Positions 7,924 through 10,869 of a stretch of DNA of 10,869 nt are shown here, one piece after another; the first letter of the stretch is position 1, and each line of letters begins with the position of its first letter. A program made the translations under genes and the position numbers. The notes beneath the pieces are model-generated. The model had not been told where the DNA came from and ran no database searches. It saw only the letters and a list, made by a program, of their open reading frames with translations. Source of the stretch: RGIG9114 sp045592865 (GTDB lineage Bacteria > Bacillota > Clostridia > Oscillospirales > JAGBHD01); NCBI GenBank assembly GCA_045592865.1, contig JAZNVP010000073.1, positions 1 to 10,869 of the forward strand, given 5' to 3'.

Positions 7924-7953
7924 TTGACAAAACCCTTAAAATATTGATATAAT
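7924..7953 (+). promoter_or_regulatory. Consensus sigma-A promoter of the lysyl-tRNA synthetase gene
   Basis: Both hexamers are perfect: TTGACA (7924-7929) and TATAAT (7948-7953), with an 18-base spacer. Transcription should start near 7960, leaving a leader of about 25 bases. That is far too short for a T-box, which controls some synthetase genes in Gram-positive bacteria, so expression looks constitutive. Confidence 0.88.
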
Positions 7954-7985
7954 AACTCGTTAGAAAAAATAAGGAGTAGTATGTA

Positions 7986-9998
7986 ATGCATTGGTCTGAA
8001 GAAATTGCAGAAAGAATAATTAAGAGGAATCCCGATAAGGAAGAATACGTCTGCGCAGCAGGTATATCTCCCTCGGGTTCTATCCATATCGGAAACTTCC
8101 GTGATATCGCAACGAGCTATTTCGTTGTCCGCGCTCTCCGTAAAAAAGGAAAGAAAGCAAAACTTCTCTTTTCCTGGGATGAGTTCGACCGTCTCAGAAA
8201 GGTTCCCGTAAACGTTGCGGCGGTAACCGAAGGCTTCGAAAAATATATAGGAATGCCTTATACAGATATTCCCGATCCCTTTGGATGCCATAAAAGCTAT
8301 GCCGAGCATTTCGAGAAAGAGTTTGAAGCATCTATCGGAAAATTCGGAATTGAAATGGATTGGCACCATCAGTCTGAAATGTATAGAAGCGGCGCTTATA
8401 AAGATTATGTAAAGGAAGCCCTTCTTAAAAGAAAAGAAATATTCGACATAATCGATTCCCATAGAACTCAGGACGCAGCAGAGGGTGAAAGAGATAACTA
8501 TTATCCCGTCAGCGTCTATTGCTCCGAGTGCTCTAAGGACACAACTAAGGTAAAATCAGTTAACGAAAACTGCACCGAGCTTACCTATGAGTGCGCCTGC
8601 GGAAACTGTGGAAAAATGAATCTCGAAACCGAGCATAATTTAAAGCTTTCCTGGAAGACCGACTGGCCTATGCGTTGGATGTTCGAGGGTGTAGATTTTG
8701 AGCCCGGCGGAAAAGACCACGCAAGTCTTAACGGAAGTTATGATACGAGTAAGGATATCTCAAAGAAAATATTCGGATTTGAAGCGCCTATATTCCAGGG
8801 CTATGAGTTTATAGGAATTAAAGGAACAACGGGTAAAATGAGCGGTTCCTCGGGACTTAACCTGACCCCAGAAACCCTTCTTAAAATATATCAGCCCGAA
8901 GTTATCCTCTGGCTCTATTCAAAGACCGACCCGATGAAAGCCTTCGACTTCTGCTTTGACGATGGAATTCTAAGGCAGTATTTCGAGTTCGATAAAATGC
9001 TCACTTCCGTGTATGATGGAACAGCCGATGAGCATATCTCTTCTATAATGTATAACTGCTCAGTTGAGGGCAGAGAACCCAAAACCGTCCCGATGTCGCT
9101 CCTCGTTCAGATGGGCTCGGTTGTAGATTTCAATATCCCGCTGTTAGAAACAGTCTTTGAGAAGATCGGAACACCCTATAAACTTTCCGATTTCTCCGAC
9201 CGTCTCGATAGAGCAAAATATTGGCTTGAAAATTGTTCTCCCGAAAACGTTAATAAACTCAGAAGAACAAGAAACTTCGAAGTCTATGAAACCCTTGAAG
9301 AGTCTGAAAAGAACGAAATAAAAGCACTGTTTGAGTATATCTCTAAAGGCGGCTATTCGCTCGACGAACTCAACACCGAACTCTATGCTATCGCAAAACG
9401 AGGCAGGGAAGAGCTCTCTGATAAGGAACTCAAGGCGGTCCAGGGTAAATTCTTCAAAAACGTCTATAAGCTTCTTATAGATAAGGAAAAGGGCCCGAGA
9501 CTATATCTCTTCTTGTATGCATTAAATCCCGAAGACTATCTGTGGCTCCTTGATTTCAGAACCCCGAAGTCAGAGAAAGAAACGGAAATAGAAGAAGAAA
9601 TGAAAAAAGCATCCGAACCCGTTAAGGCAGAGAAGACCTACGGTGAGCCCGACCCCGTTTCTCCCGTAGCCGAGGAAATAGGAATGGACGATTTTGATAA
9701 GATCGACCTTCGGGTATGCAAGATAGTTAAGGTCTCCGAAATCAGAAAGAGCCATAACTGCTTAAAACTCACCCTTAATGACGGAATAGGGGAAAGGGTT
9801 ATAGTTTCTTCTATAAAACACGATTATACCCCCGAAGAACTTGTCGGCAAGAAGATAATCGTCCTTGCGAACCTTAAAAGCGCAAGATTCTCGGGCGTCG
9901 AGAGCGAGGGAATGCTCCTTGCCGCAACTAATAACGCTTGCGGATGTCAGGTAATCTTTGTCGACGATATCGTCCCCGAGGGAACAAGACTCCATTAA
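7986..9998 (+). CDS. lysK: Class I lysyl-tRNA synthetase fused to a C-terminal tRNA-binding domain
   Basis: This 670-residue enzyme charges tRNA-Lys with lysine. The class I catalytic signatures are HIGN (34-37), in GISPSGSIHIGN, and KMSGS (284-288). Features particular to class I LysRS are FSWDEFDRLRKVP (62-74), a cysteine cluster likely to bind zinc (C179, C182, C203, C205, C208), and KLSWKTDWPMRW (220-231) with FEPGGKDH (238-245). A helical anticodon-binding region follows (about 330-520). After a charged linker (about 528-565), residues 567-668 form a Trbp111/EMAPII-like OB fold: IDLRVCKI, GKKIIVLANLK and GVESEGMLLAA. That appendix is familiar from MetRS and phenylalanyl-tRNA synthetase beta chains, but I do not know it as a usual part of class I LysRS. 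AAGGAG (7971-7976) lies 9 bases before the ATG, with a start-stop ATGTAA in between. A quick search could mislabel it MetRS because of the tail. Confidence 0.93.
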   Translation: MHWSEEIAERIIKRNPDKEEYVCAAGISPSGSIHIGNFRDIATSYFVVRALRKKGKKAKLLFSWDEFDRLRKVPVNVAAVTEGFEKYIGMPYTDIPDPFGCHKSYAEHFEKEFEASIGKFGIEMDWHHQSEMYRSGAYKDYVKEALLKRKEIFDIIDSHRTQDAAEGERDNYYPVSVYCSECSKDTTKVKSVNENCTELTYECACGNCGKMNLETEHNLKLSWKTDWPMRWMFEGVDFEPGGKDHASLNGSYDTSKDISKKIFGFEAPIFQGYEFIGIKGTTGKMSGSSGLNLTPETLLKIYQPEVILWLYSKTDPMKAFDFCFDDGILRQYFEFDKMLTSVYDGTADEHISSIMYNCSVEGREPKTVPMSLLVQMGSVVDFNIPLLETVFEKIGTPYKLSDFSDRLDRAKYWLENCSPENVNKLRRTRNFEVYETLEESEKNEIKALFEYISKGGYSLDELNTELYAIAKRGREELSDKELKAVQGKFFKNVYKLLIDKEKGPRLYLFLYALNPEDYLWLLDFRTPKSEKETEIEEEMKKASEPVKAEKTYGEPDPVSPVAEEIGMDDFDKIDLRVCKIVKVSEIRKSHNCLKLTLNDGIGERVIVSSIKHDYTPEELVGKKIIVLANLKSARFSGVESEGMLLAATNNACGCQVIFVDDIVPEGTRLH

Positions 9999-10001
9999 TT
10001 A

Positions 10002-10046
10002 AAAAAAGAGAACAAAACGTTAAACTTTCGTTTTGTTCTCTTTTTT
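10002..10046 (+). terminator. Strong rho-independent terminator after lysK
   Basis: GAGAACAAAACG (10008-10019) pairs perfectly with CGTTTTGTTCTC (10029-10040) around a 9-base loop. The stem is extended by six A-T pairs and ends in TTTTTT (10041-10046). The A run on the left side means it could also act on the opposite strand. Confidence 0.95.
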
Positions 10047-10052
10047 ATTGAA

Positions 10053-10141
10053 ACGTAGGAGCGACAACCTGCCCTGTCTTTTCAATACGTTGGCATTGCC
10101 GATACAATAACTATCAATTTTTAATTTTCAATTAAAAAATT
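10053..10141. repeat. Non-coding spacer, possible remnant of a dispersed intergenic repeat
   Basis: No ORF or RNA gene is visible here. The left part (10053-10110) is richer in G+C than the rest of the spacer. It is followed by a low-complexity AT hairpin: AATTTTTAATT (10116-10126) can pair, with one bulge, with AATTAAAAAATT (10130-10141). A short G+C-richer block running into AATTTTCAATT-like sequence resembles dispersed intergenic repeats common in clostridial genomes. That link rests on appearance only. Confidence 0.3.
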
Positions 10142-10142
10142 C

Positions 10143-10167
10143 GTCCTATTTGTCCTAAAATGTCATA
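10143..10167. repeat. Three phased short direct repeats
   Basis: GTCCTA (10143-10148), GTCCTA (10152-10157) and GTCATA (10162-10167) are spaced 9 and 10 bases apart. TTTGTCC (10149-10155) also has an inverted partner GGACAAA at 10203-10209. They lie about 85 to 105 bases upstream of the -35 at 10250, so they could bind a regulator, or be chance in AT-rich DNA. Confidence 0.3.
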
Positions 10168-10249
10168 TATTCCATAATAATAAAATAAAGTATAAAACTT
10201 GTGGACAAAATGCATAAATCTATGAAAGTTTTTTGTGAAAAAATGCTAA

Positions 10250-10278
10250 TTGAAATTTGACATTATAAAGAATATAAT
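10250..10278 (+). promoter_or_regulatory. Promoter of the secreted protein gene
   Basis: The -35 TTGAAA (10250-10255), a 17-base spacer and the perfect -10 TATAAT (10273-10278) predict a start near 10285 and a leader of about 57 bases. A perfect TTGACA lies 7 bases further on (10257-10262) but has no good -10 at the right distance. Confidence 0.75.
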
Positions 10279-10285
10279 TGTAGTG

Positions 10286-10317
10286 TGTAATAGTGGGAGA
10301 AGTGCACCCATTTTACA
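10286..10317 (+). promoter_or_regulatory. Stem-loop at the 5' end of the secreted-protein mRNA, or an operator
   Basis: TGTAA (10286-10290) and TGGG (10294-10297) pair with CCCA (10307-10310) and TTACA (10313-10317). The result is a nine-pair interrupted stem with a 3/2 internal loop and a 9-base apical loop. It begins almost exactly at the predicted transcription start. It could be a 5' hairpin protecting a highly expressed mRNA, or a repressor site covering the start. Confidence 0.45.
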
Positions 10318-10341
10318 TTAAAATTTAAAGGAGGAAAAAGC

Positions 10342-10869
10342 ATGAAAAAAAGAATTTTGTCTATTGTTCTCAGCGTAGCTCTCATCGCTGGAACAATAAT
10401 GGCAGCATTCCCCGGTGTATTAGCTTCTGCCGCTGAAGGCGAAACGGTTTATCACACCTGGACTGTTGCCGGAGAACTTCTTGATGCTGCCGAAAAGGCT
10501 AATGGTGACGCGGCTGCAGTAGTGTATGGCGATATAGCATACTCCGGAAACTACTATGGCTCAACAGGTATTAAAGCAGTTAAATACGCTAAAGATACCT
10601 ATAGCTATATAAATACAAGCGGAACTAACAACGCTTGGCAGTGTCAGGTTCAGATTCCTAACAACCAGGGCGTAGGTGCAGGTAAAAACAATCAGGGTAT
10701 TTATCTGTATATTGCTTCAAAAAACAACACCCAGAAGTTGACCTTCACCGCTCCCGTTCACGGAATCTACAATTTTGTCCCCGTAGCTATCGGTGGATCC
10801 AGTTCCATCGAAGAGTCCGTTTCTGTTAACAACGGTGCATTGAACATCGCAGTTAACGTTAAAGGCGAG
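10342..10869 (+). CDS. Secreted protein of unknown function, 3' end beyond the window
   Basis: The frame is open from ATG 10342 to the window edge, 176 codons with no stop. AAAGGAGG (10327-10334) stands 7 bases upstream, a near-perfect ribosome binding site. The N-terminus is a Sec signal peptide: basic MKKR, a hydrophobic core (about 5-23) and probable cleavage after Ala-Ser-Ala (28-30). There is no lipobox Cys. The mature part is rich in Asn, Gly, Ala, Tyr and Val, with alternating strand-like segments. LTFTAPVHGIYNFVP (133-147) resembles strands of secreted beta-sandwich modules in carbohydrate-binding or adhesive proteins. One Cys is seen (101). No enzyme motif is visible. The strong promoter and ribosome binding site suggest high expression. 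A surface or polymer-binding role is a guess, and the missing C-terminus may hold repeats or an anchor. Confidence 0.85.
   Translation, partial: MKKRILSIVLSVALIAGTIMAAFPGVLASAAEGETVYHTWTVAGELLDAAEKANGDAAAVVYGDIAYSGNYYGSTGIKAVKYAKDTYSYINTSGTNNAWQCQVQIPNNQGVGAGKNNQGIYLYIASKNNTQKLTFTAPVHGIYNFVPVAIGGSSSIEESVSVNNGALNIAVNVKGE

Noticed and set aside
7893..8462. A 189-codon open frame on the minus strand across the start of lysK
   Set aside because: It lies fully antisense to the conserved HIGN half of LysRS and its own promoter region, has no ribosome binding site I can see, and its product looks like reverse-frame sequence rich in Phe, Ile and Cys.
7986..9998. Reading the synthetase as methionyl-tRNA synthetase because of the C-terminal OB fold
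   Set aside because: The catalytic core carries class I LysRS signatures (FSWDEFDRLRKVP, KTDWPMRW, FEPGGKDH, KMSGS) that MetRS lacks.

Overview
The window looks like a chromosomal stretch of a low-to-medium G+C Gram-positive bacterium, most likely an uncultured or gut-type member of the Clostridia. The grounds are strong AAGGAG-type ribosome binding sites, sigma-A promoters (several with an extended TGN -10), compact U-tailed terminators, a class I lysyl-tRNA synthetase, and a FeoB of the short type carrying a CNGRFP gate motif. This placement is an inference from gene style, not from a marker gene.

Layout. (1) 22-114, minus strand: tRNA-Ser(GGA) with encoded CCA, transcribed divergently from what follows. 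(2) 264-3705: two half-transporters forming a heterodimeric ABC exporter of the TM287/288 (LmrCD/BmrCD) type. The first subunit has a degenerate ATPase site, the second a catalytic Glu and His; the unit closes with a hairpin terminator. (3) 3903-5651: a Na+/phosphate symporter-family protein with a C-terminal PhoU-like domain, with its own promoter and terminator. (4) 5768-7778: feoA and feoB, overlapping by 8 bases, the ferrous iron uptake pair. (5) 7755-7856, minus strand: a possible 33-residue acidic peptide with an excellent ribosome binding site, tail-to-tail with feoB. (6) 7986-9998: class I lysyl-tRNA synthetase with a fused C-terminal Trbp111/EMAPII-like tRNA-binding domain, behind a promoter with both consensus hexamers, ended by a strong terminator. 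(7) 10047-10341: an AT-rich non-coding spacer with repeats, a strong promoter and a 5' UTR stem-loop. (8) 10342 to the window edge: the start of a secreted protein of unknown function.

The transcription units look independent, each with its own promoter and/or terminator: drug or lipid export, phosphate, iron, lysyl-tRNA charging, and a surface or secreted protein. I see no phage, transposase, CRISPR array or defence island. I found no clearly new multi-gene system. The points most worth a second look are the LysRS-Trbp111 fusion, the small antisense ORF behind feoB, the start-stop codon pair before lysK, the structured leader of the secreted protein, and the matched divergent promoters at the left end.
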